Shown here piece after piece: positions 1 to 7,746 of a DNA stretch of 31,081 nucleotides (the first letter of the stretch is position 1; the number at the start of each line of letters is the position of its first letter). The translations under genes and the position numbers were made by a program. Under the pieces are notes generated by a model. That model saw only the letters and a list, made by a program, of their open reading frames with translations, ran no database searches and was not told the origin of the DNA. The DNA lies in contig JAISIO010000143.1 of NCBI GenBank assembly GCA_031262005.1, positions 1 through 31,081 of the forward strand, written 5' to 3'. Source of the stretch: Bacteroidales bacterium (GTDB lineage Bacteria; Bacteroidota; Bacteroidia; Bacteroidales; UBA1715).

Positions 1-849
1 AAATATTACACTCATTATAGTGTGCAAAAACCATCGACCGACACTATTGCGGTAAATGCGGATAACACACCGTTTGAGAATACCGATGGCAGTTTACTGT
101 TCCGTCCTGCCGGACACGGAGCGTTGATAGAAAATCTAAATGATTTGGATTTTGATATAATTTTCATAAAAAATATAGATAATGTAGTGCCCGATTCTCA
201 CAAAGACATAACGGTTTTGTATAAAAAAGTATTGGCAGGTATTCTTATAGATTATCAAAATACGGTGTATAAGTATGTTGCGAAAATCAGCAAAAGCCGT
301 CACTTGTCCGACAAACGCTTTCGCAATGTGTGTAAATTTCTTTCGGAAGAATTATTTTTCCGTTTCCCGGAAGGCTTTGAAACATGGGCACGCAACGATT
401 GCAAAGAATATATTTTGGAAATTCTCAATCGTCCGATTCGCGTGTGCGGTATGGTGAAAAATGAAGGAGAACCGGGTGGTGGCCCCTTTTTTGTGCAGGA
501 AAGCGACGGCGCACAAACGTTGCAAATTATAGAAAAAGCCCAAATTGATGTGGACAATAAACAACAAATGGAAATTTTGAATGCGTCTACGCATTTCAAT
601 CCGGTAGACTTGGTGTGCGGTGTGAAAAATAGCGATGGCAAAAAATACAATTTGCTTGATTTTGTTGATGAAAATTCGGGAATTATTACCGAAAAAAGCA
701 GTAACGGCAAGGCTTTAAAAGCATTGGAATTACCCGGTTTGTGGAATGGTGCAATGTCGAACTGGAACACAATTTTTGTGGAAGTGCCCATAGAAACCTT
801 CAATCCGGTAAAAGAAATTACCGATTTGTTGCGTCCGGAACATTTGTAG
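1..849 (+). CDS. DUF4301 family protein, C-terminal part (5' end outside window)
   Basis: The reading frame is open from the first base, so this is the 3' part of a gene that starts upstream; the GTG at 22 is internal. About 282 residues are visible. I recognise the segment QKPSTDTIAVNADNTPF...LLFRPAGHGALIENLND, followed by DFDIIFIKNIDNVVPD and YKKVLAGILID, as the conserved core of the DUF4301 family, which is common in Bacteroidota. The FRPAGHGALIENLN stretch resembles nucleotidyltransferase-like sugar-nucleotide enzymes, but the reaction is not established and I assign none. The end (ETFNPVKEITDLLRPEHL) looks natural. The stop is followed by 128 bases before the next gene; a short 6-bp hairpin there (866-882) has no T-run. 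Family call is confident; function is unknown. Confidence 0.85.
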   Translation, partial: KYYTHYSVQKPSTDTIAVNADNTPFENTDGSLLFRPAGHGALIENLNDLDFDIIFIKNIDNVVPDSHKDITVLYKKVLAGILIDYQNTVYKYVAKISKSRHLSDKRFRNVCKFLSEELFFRFPEGFETWARNDCKEYILEILNRPIRVCGMVKNEGEPGGGPFFVQESDGAQTLQIIEKAQIDVDNKQQMEILNASTHFNPVDLVCGVKNSDGKKYNLLDFVDENSGIITEKSSNGKALKALELPGLWNGAMSNWNTIFVEVPIETFNPVKEITDLLRPEHL

Positions 850-977
850 ATAACGAAAGGATAGCCTTGCGTGAAGCGCAAGTGTGAGATGAGAAGCAAT
901 CTATATGTTAAAAATGCGATACTACGTTGCATTATAATTGGTACGCTTTGGATTAATACAAAGTATACCGTGCTATA

Positions 978-2393
978 ATGATTTTTGAAAATCAAAACCG
1001 TATGAACAATAACGAAGAAGAATTCACTTCATTACTCAAAAAATGCGAGCAAATGTTGGCAAGCAAAAAAGAAGTATATTTTGATGTCGATGAGTTTTTG
1101 GAACTCATTGATTACTATACCGAACACGACGAAGATGAGGCAACAATAGAACAACTCTATACCTATGCGCAAAAACAACATGGTTTCCATTCGGAAATAG
1201 AAGCAAGTCGAGCAATGTTCCTCGTTGATTGTATGCGCGAAGACGATGCATTGCAAATATTTCATAAACTAATTAAATTAGAGCCTGACGATGGCTATCA
1301 TGCTGCCGATTTGAGTTTTATTTATGCGCATAAAGGCGATATTGCCAATGCATTTTTTTATCTAAAACGAGCCATTGCGTTGAATCCCGAAGAAGAAGAA
1401 AATACCGTGTGTTATATAGCTACGGAACTTCTCTTGCACGCACATTACGAAGCTGCGCAAAAATTGTTACAGCACACGTTGAACAAATATCCCAACAATT
1501 CGGAATTATTGTATTATTCGGCAATGTGCTATACCTCAATGGGTAATACAGAAAAAGGCATTGCACTGCTACAATCTGTAGTGCAAGCCGATCCGTATAA
1601 TTCCGATGCGTGGTTCAATTTGGGTGTAGCCTATTGGCAAAGCAGTCAATTCGCCGAAGCCATTGAGGCTTTGGACTATGCGCTGGCAATTAATGCCGAA
1701 TTTGTAGCAGCACTTTTTGTAAAAGCTACGTGTTTGGTAGCCATGAAAGCAACCGATGAAGCCATACAAATATTGAAAGAAATTGTGGAAATTGCCCCCA
1801 ATCATATAGAGGCGCTCGACTCGTTAGCCGATTGTTATGCCGAATTGGAGGATTTTGAACAGTCAGTCAATTGCCGAATTGCACTACTCGAAGTAGACCC
1901 CGACCATGCAAAATCGTGGGCACGGCTGGCAAAAATGTATGCACTCGACGAAGATTACAAACAAGCGGTAGAATTATACAAAAAAGCAATAGAATTGGAG
2001 CCTGACAATGGTGAAATTGTCATGGATTTCGCTCTTTTGCTTAATGTACTTGATTTATATGATGAGGCTATTTCGGTGTGTAAACAAGCGGTAAAATTTG
2101 AGCCGAACAATGCAGAACTATGGTTGCACTATGCAAATGTGGAACGCAGTAACAAAAAAATTGACAAAGCACTGAAAGTGCTGCAACAAGCACTCAAACA
2201 TACCGATGAAGCTGTTATACATTATACCATAGCGGAATTATATATTCAGCAGAAAAAAATTGATAAAGCCGTAGAATATTTTACCTTTGCCTACGCAAAA
2301 GCCCCCGAAATGGCTGATGTGTTTTTTGAAAACTGTACAATCCCTACCAAAGAATTAGAATTATTTCACTCAATAATACATACAAATTTATGA
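978..2393 (+). CDS. Tetratricopeptide repeat (TPR) protein
   Basis: A 471-residue protein made almost entirely of TPR units. Typical repeats are visible, such as SDAWFNLGVAYWQSSQFAEAI, followed about 34 residues later by further A-x-x-L-G/Y-A-P-like units (AKSWARLAKMYALDEDYKQA, and NAELWLHYANVERSNKKIDKA). Roughly ten repeats follow an acidic N-terminal segment. There is no signal peptide or membrane segment, so it is likely a cytoplasmic scaffold for protein-protein contacts; the partner is unknown. Translation could start at 978 or at the second ATG at 1002 (MNNNEEEFTS), which fits the usual start of such proteins better. Its stop overlaps the next start (ATGA at 2390-2393), so the two genes are translationally coupled. 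Confidence 0.88.
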   Translation: MIFENQNRMNNNEEEFTSLLKKCEQMLASKKEVYFDVDEFLELIDYYTEHDEDEATIEQLYTYAQKQHGFHSEIEASRAMFLVDCMREDDALQIFHKLIKLEPDDGYHAADLSFIYAHKGDIANAFFYLKRAIALNPEEEENTVCYIATELLLHAHYEAAQKLLQHTLNKYPNNSELLYYSAMCYTSMGNTEKGIALLQSVVQADPYNSDAWFNLGVAYWQSSQFAEAIEALDYALAINAEFVAALFVKATCLVAMKATDEAIQILKEIVEIAPNHIEALDSLADCYAELEDFEQSVNCRIALLEVDPDHAKSWARLAKMYALDEDYKQAVELYKKAIELEPDNGEIVMDFALLLNVLDLYDEAISVCKQAVKFEPNNAELWLHYANVERSNKKIDKALKVLQQALKHTDEAVIHYTIAELYIQQKKIDKAVEYFTFAYAKAPEMADVFFENCTIPTKELELFHSIIHTNL

Positions 2394-3157
2394 TGAATTT
2401 TGAATTACCCTTCGTTCCCGTGCGGGACAAAAAACCAAGACAAAAAGCCATGACAATGGTTATAGATAAAGGTTTGACTTCGATTGAAGCCACAGGAATT
2501 GCTTGCGATTGCGCTGAGTATGTGGATTTTATTAAAATAGGATTCGGCACATCGCTCATTACGCCCAACTTGAAAGAAAAAGTTGAAATTTACAAAGAAG
2601 CAGGAATTACTCCATACTTTGGTGGAACACTTTTTGAACTCTTTGCTGCTCGTAATATGTTCAACGAATATCAAGAATTTTTAGGGAAATACAACATAGA
2701 ACTCGCCGAAGTAAGCGATGGAACTATGGATATGGAACACTCGCAAAAACTTGCATACATTAAGGAATTGAAGAAAAATTTTACGGTAATTTCCGAAGTG
2801 GGTTCAAAAGACGCAAGTGTGTACTACACACCGGAAGAATGGATACAACAAATGCAAGCTGAATTTGCAGCCGGTTCGGTAAAAGTAATTACAGAAGCTC
2901 GCGAAAGCGGCACAATCGGAATTTTCAATAAAGACGGTTCGCCTAATATGGAACTTATTAACTTTATTAGCAACAATATTGCAATTGATACAATTATGTG
3001 GGAAGCCCCGCTTAAAGCACAGCAAGCTATGTTTATCAATCTTTTTGGCTGTGATGTGAATTTGGGAAATATTGCTACAAACGAGATTATAGCCTTAGAG
3101 TCGCTCCGTATGGGATTGCGTGGTGATACGTTTTATAAAATTTTGCCGAAAAATTAA
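2390..3157 (+). CDS. ComA-like phosphosulfolactate synthase
   Basis: A 255-residue TIM-barrel protein of the phosphosulfolactate synthase (ComA) family. This family adds sulfite to phosphoenolpyruvate to give phosphosulfolactate, the first step of coenzyme M synthesis in methanogens. Family stretches are visible in order: KAMTMVIDKGL, YVDFIKIGFGTS, ITPYFGGTLFE, AEVSDGTMDM, TVISEVGSKD and KVITEARESGTIGIF, ending MGLRGDTFYKILPKN. Length matches the family. The start overlaps the TPR gene by four bases; a second ATG at 2393 is in frame. Bacteroidota do not make coenzyme M, so the product here must feed another sulfonate or have another role; supply of sulfolactate or cysteate-type compounds is inference. 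Family call confident, physiological role open. Confidence 0.85.
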   Translation: MMNFELPFVPVRDKKPRQKAMTMVIDKGLTSIEATGIACDCAEYVDFIKIGFGTSLITPNLKEKVEIYKEAGITPYFGGTLFELFAARNMFNEYQEFLGKYNIELAEVSDGTMDMEHSQKLAYIKELKKNFTVISEVGSKDASVYYTPEEWIQQMQAEFAAGSVKVITEARESGTIGIFNKDGSPNMELINFISNNIAIDTIMWEAPLKAQQAMFINLFGCDVNLGNIATNEIIALESLRMGLRGDTFYKILPKN

Positions 3158-3465
3158 TAGATAAGAGCAAAACACTATTACTATCGAATGCTTCCAATTA
3201 TTGCAATAACTATGATAGATTGCTATTGAAAAATATGCTCAATATCATATAACGACAGTATACATGGTATAGAATTTCTATATAATTTTGGGGTTTGCTT
3301 AGAGTGTTTCTTATTGTATACATAATCAACACTGTGATTCTTTAAAAATTGATTGTGATATAAGAAATTGCGCCGATTAAGCGATAGTTGATTTTCGATT
3401 CGCTTGTATGGTTATAATGCGATTTTTATTCGAACTAAAAAAAATAATTAAAAATTAATATATAA
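3158..3465 (+). other. Intergenic region before the alcohol dehydrogenase gene
   Basis: 308 AT-rich bases without a credible open reading frame. One sequence, TAATTTTG at 3283-3290, matches the Bacteroidota -7 box TAnnTTTG, but no TTTG-like -33 box sits 18-21 bases upstream and it lies about 175 bases before the next ATG. It is therefore only a weak promoter candidate. I see no hairpin with a T-run that would terminate the ComA-like gene, no tRNA and no clear repeat. Confidence 0.4.
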
Positions 3466-4626
3466 ATGAATAATTTCAATTTCTACAATCCGGTTTCTAT
3501 CATTTTTGGAAAAAATACCATTGCCCAACTTGCCGATATATTACCGGAAAATGAAAAAATTATGCTGCTCTATGGTGGCGGAAGCATTAAACGGAATGGT
3601 GTGTACGAGCAAGTAACAAAAGCACTAAAAGGCTTTGATTACATAGAATTTAGCGGAATAGAACCCAATCCGAGTTACGAAACCATGATGGAAGCATATG
3701 AAATAGCGAAAACCGAAAAAGTTACGTTTCTATTGCCTGTAGGGGGTGGCTCGGTTATTGACGGTACTAAATTTTTGGCAGCAGCTCTTTGTTTGCCACA
3801 AGGTGTAGACCCATGGGGAATTTTACAAGGAACGGTTCCTGTGAAAAAAGCTATGCCGCTCGGTTGTGTGCTTACTTTGCCTGCTACCGGTTCCGAAATG
3901 AATGGAAGTTCGGTAGTTTCACGCAAAAGTACTCGTGAAAAACTAAGCTTCGGAAGTCCGTTGGTAATGCCCAAATTTTCAATCTTAGACCCCGAAGTAT
4001 GTTTTTCGTTGCCCGACAAACAAATAGCAAACGGTATTGTTGATGCATTTATTCACGTTATGGAGCAATATTTGACTATTCCAAACAATACTCCGTTACA
4101 GGATTTGTGGGCAGAAGGAATACTTCGAGTATTGATTGACGAAGCTCCGATAGTAATGGCAGAACACTCGAATTACGATGCCATGGCAAATTTTATGTGG
4201 AGCGCAACAATGGCTCTCAATGGAATAATTTCGCGTGGAGCAATTGAGGATTGGAGTACGCACGTTATAGGACATGAATTGACAGCTCTTCACGGCATAG
4301 ACCACGGACGCACGCTGGCAATAGTACTACCCGGTAATATGAACATTCGCCGTGCGGTGAAAGGCAAAAAAATTATACAATATGGCGAACGAATTTGGGG
4401 AATTACCGAAGGAAGCGATGATGAAAAAATTGACAAAACGATAGAAAAAACCGTTGCGTTCTTTGAATCGTTGGGCGTTCCTACTCGTTTGAGTGCCTAT
4501 AATTTGGGTAAAGAAACTTGCATTGAAGTTGCTCAACGCTTAGCCAATCGTGGCGTAGTTAATTTTGGCGAAGCCGGCGATATTACCCAAGAAACTGTTG
4601 TTGCAATTTTGGAAGATAGACTCTAA
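3466..4626 (+). CDS. yqhD: Iron-type (group III) alcohol/aldehyde dehydrogenase, YqhD/BDH-like
   Basis: A 386-residue, one-domain group III metal-dependent alcohol dehydrogenase, co-linear with E. coli YqhD (387 residues) from MNNFN through GIEPNP, VTFLLPVGGGSVIDGTKF, GCVLTLPATGSE, HELTALHG and WGITEGSDDE. Such enzymes reduce aldehydes with NADPH in the cytoplasm, often to detoxify reactive short-chain aldehydes or as fermentative butanol/propanediol-type dehydrogenases. The metal ligands are intact: D193, H197, H266 and H280. The nucleotide-binding GGGS lies near residue 38. The ATG is preceded by an A-rich stretch, as usual in this phylum. The gene stands alone and is followed by a strong terminator at 4662-4713. 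The natural substrate cannot be read from the sequence. Confidence 0.9.
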   Translation: MNNFNFYNPVSIIFGKNTIAQLADILPENEKIMLLYGGGSIKRNGVYEQVTKALKGFDYIEFSGIEPNPSYETMMEAYEIAKTEKVTFLLPVGGGSVIDGTKFLAAALCLPQGVDPWGILQGTVPVKKAMPLGCVLTLPATGSEMNGSSVVSRKSTREKLSFGSPLVMPKFSILDPEVCFSLPDKQIANGIVDAFIHVMEQYLTIPNNTPLQDLWAEGILRVLIDEAPIVMAEHSNYDAMANFMWSATMALNGIISRGAIEDWSTHVIGHELTALHGIDHGRTLAIVLPGNMNIRRAVKGKKIIQYGERIWGITEGSDDEKIDKTIEKTVAFFESLGVPTRLSAYNLGKETCIEVAQRLANRGVVNFGEAGDITQETVVAILEDRL

Positions 4627-4661
4627 AAGAATACATCGTGTTACGCACGGTATGCATTGAT

Positions 4662-4713
4662 ACATACCTACGACGGTACATATAAAACTGTATTGTTGTA
4701 GGTATGTTTTTTT
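4662..4713 (+). terminator. Intrinsic terminator after the alcohol dehydrogenase
   Basis: ACATACCTAC at 4662-4671 pairs perfectly over 10 bp with GTAGGTATGT at 4698-4707, followed by a run of T to 4713. The 26-base loop is long but contains weak internal pairing. CATACC (4663-4668) could also pair with an upstream GGTATG at 4649-4654, an alternative structure that would compete with the terminator stem. Confidence 0.8.
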
Positions 4714-4762
4714 ATTATTGCTGCCAAATAAAAACTTGTTCGTTAAATTTTAGATATTTTAT

Positions 4763-4792
4763 TTTGTCGTTAAATAAAAAAAATTACCTTTG
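4763..4792 (+). promoter_or_regulatory. Bacteroidota-type promoter of the nuo operon
   Basis: TTTG at 4763-4766 (-33 element) and TACCTTTG at 4785-4792 (-7 element, consensus TAnnTTTG) are separated by 18 bases. Transcription would start near 4798, about 30 bases before nuoA. This is the best two-element promoter match in the window. Confidence 0.75.
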
Positions 4793-4827
4793 CCCCCAAA
4801 TTCAGTTTTACACAAAAACGCACAATA

Positions 4828-5193
4828 ATGAACAGCGAAGGTTTAATTCTTATGTTTTTACTCGGTGTAGCCTTAGTGGGCTTAGCCGTACTCTTTTCAA
4901 GTTTAGTTCCTCACAAAACGAAAAACAAACAAAAGTCGGAGCCGTATGAATCGGGCGTGCCAACAATTGGTAAAACGTGGATTCAATTCAATGTAGGCTA
5001 TTATTTATTTGCTATTATATTCCTTGTTTTTGCGGTAGAGGCGGTATTTTTATTCCCTTGGGCAGCAGTAATGAAAGGAATGGTTGCCGACGGATTAGGA
5101 ATGATAGCTTATGCAGAGCTAATAATATTCTGCATAATATTAGGTTTAGGACTTTTATACGCGTGGAAAAAACAAGCATTAAAATGGGAGTAG
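4828..5193 (+). CDS. nuoA: NADH-quinone oxidoreductase subunit A
   Basis: A 121-residue inner-membrane protein with three hydrophobic helices (about residues 5-28, 57-82 and 90-113). It is a small membrane subunit of complex I that helps seat the peripheral arm and shape the quinone site. The loop motif YESGVPTIGKTWIQFNVGYYLFAIIFLVFAVE contains the family signature (E-SG...Q-F-V-YY--A--F--F--E). It is first in the nuo operon, 36 bases after the -7 box, and its last codons overlap the start of nuoB by 10 bases. Confidence 0.95.
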   Translation: MNSEGLILMFLLGVALVGLAVLFSSLVPHKTKNKQKSEPYESGVPTIGKTWIQFNVGYYLFAIIFLVFAVEAVFLFPWAAVMKGMVADGLGMIAYAELIIFCIILGLGLLYAWKKQALKWE

Positions 5194-5741
5194 CAGAAAA
5201 AGAATATTCTTCGCTCGAAGAATTGAAATTAGACCTTAACCGCACAAAAGCCGGTCAAGGGGGATTTATTCTTACAAAATTAGACGATTTGGTAAATTGG
5301 GGACGCAAAAATTCTTTGTGGCCTCTTACGTTTGCCACAAGTTGTTGCGGTATAGAAATGATGGCAGCCGGAGCACCGCGCCACGACTTTTCTCGATTCG
5401 GTATGGAAGTATACCGAGCTTCGCCTCGTCAAGCCGACTTGATAGTGATAGCCGGAACAATTACACAGAAAATGGCACCTGTTCTCAAACGTTTGTACGA
5501 CCAAATGTCTGAGCCGAAATATGTAGTAGCAATGGGTTCATGCGCTGTATCTGGCGGTCCGTTTTTCTACAATTCTTACAGCGTGGTTCGCGGAGCCGAT
5601 AACATAATTCCGGTAGACGTATATATTCCGGGTTGTCCGCCGCGTCCCGAAGCATTTTTTCAAGGAATGCTTGAATTGCACGAGAAAATTAAAAAAGAAT
5701 CAATGAGAGATCCTCTTGACCACGATACAAATTTTATGTAA
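5184..5741 (+). CDS. nuoB: NADH-quinone oxidoreductase subunit B (Fe-S cluster N2)
   Basis: A 185-residue peripheral-arm subunit that carries cluster N2, the last iron-sulfur cluster before quinone. The ligands are present: the adjacent pair C54-C55 in TSCCGIEMMAAG, C120 in GSCAVSGG, and C151 in PGCPPRPEA. I chose the ATG at 5184, which overlaps the end of nuoA by 10 bases; longer in-frame readings only translate nuoA in another frame. The protein begins MGVAEKEYSSLEE, with the conserved LDDLVNWGRKNSLWPLTFATSCC following. Nine bases separate its stop from nuoC. Confidence 0.95.
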   Translation: MGVAEKEYSSLEELKLDLNRTKAGQGGFILTKLDDLVNWGRKNSLWPLTFATSCCGIEMMAAGAPRHDFSRFGMEVYRASPRQADLIVIAGTITQKMAPVLKRLYDQMSEPKYVVAMGSCAVSGGPFFYNSYSVVRGADNIIPVDVYIPGCPPRPEAFFQGMLELHEKIKKESMRDPLDHDTNFM

Positions 5742-5750
5742 TCAGAGCGT

Positions 5751-6215
5751 ATGACTAACGAAGAATTAAAACAACGAATTGCGCAACTTTGCGCCGATGC
5801 GGTTTGCACCGACACTCAAGATTACGTGCTTGCCGAAATTCCTGCAAATAGTCTTTTTGCAGTTGCAAAACAGTTACAAGAACAACCCGACACACAGTTC
5901 GACTATTTATATAGCCTTACAGGCGTGGATTATAATCCCGAATTGGGCGTTGTATATCACTTGGAATCAACCACATTGCACCATAAAATTACTTTAGTTG
6001 CCAAAACTGCCGACCGTGAAAATGCACGATTGGATTCAGTGTGCGAACTATGGAAAACTGCCGAATTGCAGGAGCGAGAAGTGTATGATTTATTGGGAAT
6101 TACGTTCAACAACCACCCCGATATGCGTCGCCTACTGTTGGACGAAGAATGGCATGGACACCCGTTGCGTAAAGATTACAGCAATCCGCAACTTATAGTT
6201 GATTTAATAAAATAA
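5751..6215 (+). CDS. nuoC: NADH-quinone oxidoreductase subunit C (separate from NuoD)
   Basis: A 154-residue complex I 30-kDa subunit. It is identified by the C-terminal signature REVYDLLGITFNNHPDMRRL followed by WHGHPLRKDY, and by the earlier FDYLYSLTGVDY. It belongs to the hydrophilic connecting module that holds NuoB, NuoD and NuoI together. In many bacteria nuoC is fused to nuoD; here it is a separate gene, and about 3.9 kb with three unrelated genes lie before nuoD. Only five bases separate its stop from the first inserted gene, so the inserted gene is very likely on the nuoABC transcript. Confidence 0.93.
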   Translation: MTNEELKQRIAQLCADAVCTDTQDYVLAEIPANSLFAVAKQLQEQPDTQFDYLYSLTGVDYNPELGVVYHLESTTLHHKITLVAKTADRENARLDSVCELWKTAELQEREVYDLLGITFNNHPDMRRLLLDEEWHGHPLRKDYSNPQLIVDLIK

Positions 6216-6220
6216 AAATC

Positions 6221-7528
6221 ATGAGAATAGTTGGTCTTGTTGTGAGTTTACTGTTTGTTGTAACCATGGGAGTTGCACAAATGGAAGTGAATAACACGAC
6301 AGGCAATATCTCAATAGGTACTGTAGTTCCCAATACTGACACCAAACTGCTTATGCAAAGTGCAAGTTTGTATGGAATGTATATGGTAAATACAGGAGTT
6401 ACTACTGGTTCACCAGCTCAGCCGAACAAAACAGCCAATGGAATTTATATACACAATAGTGCAGGTAGTTATTCTGGCACTAGCACGGGAATAGCTATAG
6501 AAAATTCGGCTTCTGGTGCGGGTGGTTTTCCTGGTTCTCACTCGATTGGATTATCTATAAATAATACAGGTTACGGTGGTGCTAGCGGTACTTATGCGTA
6601 TGGGATTTCTTGCGAGAATACGATAACAGCACCAATAACAGCTTCTGCGTATGGAGGGCGTTTTACAACAACAACAACCTCTACCGAAGCTAACGTTTAT
6701 GGCATATATTCAACGGTTTCGGGTGTAACTCCGGCAAAAACCTATTCCGGTTATTTTACAGGAGGCAGAGTATTGATTAATAATAATGATTTGTATGTAA
6801 CTGGTAATGTGTATGCTAATAATTTTCCTATTACAAGTGACGAACGCTTAAAAAGTGATATAAAACCATTAACAAATGAAATAGATAAACTGTATCAATT
6901 ACAGGGAAAATCATACAAAAAAGCCGCTGTTGTTATTGAACTACAAGATACGTTATCAATAGAATTACGAGCTAAAAATGAAAGGAAAATTGTTGATCCT
7001 ATTGCTGAGTTTGGCTATTTAGCACAAGAATTGAAAGAAGTTTTTCCTGAATTGGTGAGCATGGATTCTACGAGTGGTTATTATTCGGTAAATTATATCG
7101 GTTTAATTCCTGTAATGGTAGAAGCATTGAAAGTTCAACAACAAAGAATAGAATACTTAGAAGAAACTATAGCAGGTTTTAATACAAATGATACTCTAAA
7201 ATCGGCTGCAATAGACGAAAGCGAAGCAATACAAAATATGTGTTTTTCTGATAATGCAGCAATAGAAGGTTTGAAACTCTATCAAAATGCACCAAATCCA
7301 TTTAATGAACGTACAACAGTAAAATGTTATGTGCCACAGCAAATTCAAAAAGTGCAGTTGTGTGTTTATAATATGCAAGGTGTGCAAGTACAATGTATAA
7401 CTATTGTAGAACGTGGGAACATTTCTATTGAAATAGAAGCGGGGGCACTTTCGGCAGGCATTTATGGTTATGTGTTGCTTGCTGACGGTGCTGCGAGTGA
7501 AACTAAACAAATGATTCTGACTAAATAA
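6221..7528 (+). CDS. Secreted protein with S74 intramolecular-chaperone domain and T9SS C-terminal domain
   Basis: A 435-residue protein. Residues 1-20 (MRIVGLVVSLLFVVTMGVAQ) are a signal peptide. Residues about 21-200 form a Gly/Ser/Thr-rich beta region with repeated short Y-G-I/Y-G-G-like strands. Residues 206-320 form a peptidase S74/endosialidase-type chaperone domain starting SDERLKSDIKPL and continuing through EFGYLAQELKEVFPELV, YYSVNYIGLIPVMVEALKVQQ and a short coiled coil. Residues about 350-435 form a T9SS type A-like sorting domain (LYQNAPNPFNERTTV... ending GYVLLADGAASETKQMILTK). S74 domains help trimeric fibres fold and may cut themselves before the conserved Ser (S206). It lies five bases after nuoC but has no link to respiration; it is likely a surface fibre. 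The exact role is unknown. Confidence 0.82.
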   Translation: MRIVGLVVSLLFVVTMGVAQMEVNNTTGNISIGTVVPNTDTKLLMQSASLYGMYMVNTGVTTGSPAQPNKTANGIYIHNSAGSYSGTSTGIAIENSASGAGGFPGSHSIGLSINNTGYGGASGTYAYGISCENTITAPITASAYGGRFTTTTTSTEANVYGIYSTVSGVTPAKTYSGYFTGGRVLINNNDLYVTGNVYANNFPITSDERLKSDIKPLTNEIDKLYQLQGKSYKKAAVVIELQDTLSIELRAKNERKIVDPIAEFGYLAQELKEVFPELVSMDSTSGYYSVNYIGLIPVMVEALKVQQQRIEYLEETIAGFNTNDTLKSAAIDESEAIQNMCFSDNAAIEGLKLYQNAPNPFNERTTVKCYVPQQIQKVQLCVYNMQGVQVQCITIVERGNISIEIEAGALSAGIYGYVLLADGAASETKQMILTK

Positions 7529-7746
7529 GGGGCGGGGTATTTAATGAAATTCAATGGGTTTCATTCGATGAAATAATGTTGTATGAGAAACGATAGGAGT
7601 TACTTGTTTAATAGCCGAGGTAATAGAAAGTTAGATACGCTTATATTCTTTGGTTGAAGTATAAACGGTTAAAAAAAATAAATATAGAATACAAAAAGAA
7701 GTAGAAAGTTATTATGCGTATGCAGAGTTTGAAGTTATATAAAATA

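Noticed and set aside
22..24. GTG as the start of the DUF4301 gene
   Set aside because: The frame is open to base 1 and the family continues upstream, so the gene is cut by the window edge.
866..882. Hairpin CTTGCG-TGAAG-CGCAAG as a terminator
   Set aside because: The stem is 6 bp and no T-run follows.
300..995. Long minus-strand open frame opposite the DUF4301 gene
   Set aside because: It is antisense to a recognisable family and its protein has low-complexity, unfamiliar composition. It is a shadow.
3283..3290. TAATTTTG as the alcohol dehydrogenase promoter
   Set aside because: No -33 partner and 175 bases from the ATG; kept only as a weak note.
4977..5183. Extended nuoB start upstream of 5184
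   Set aside because: The extra residues are nuoA DNA read in another frame; family alignment starts at the ATG at 5184.
7543..7565. AATGAAA/TTTCATT hairpin after the S74 gene as a terminator
   Set aside because: The stem is weak and AT-rich with no T-run.
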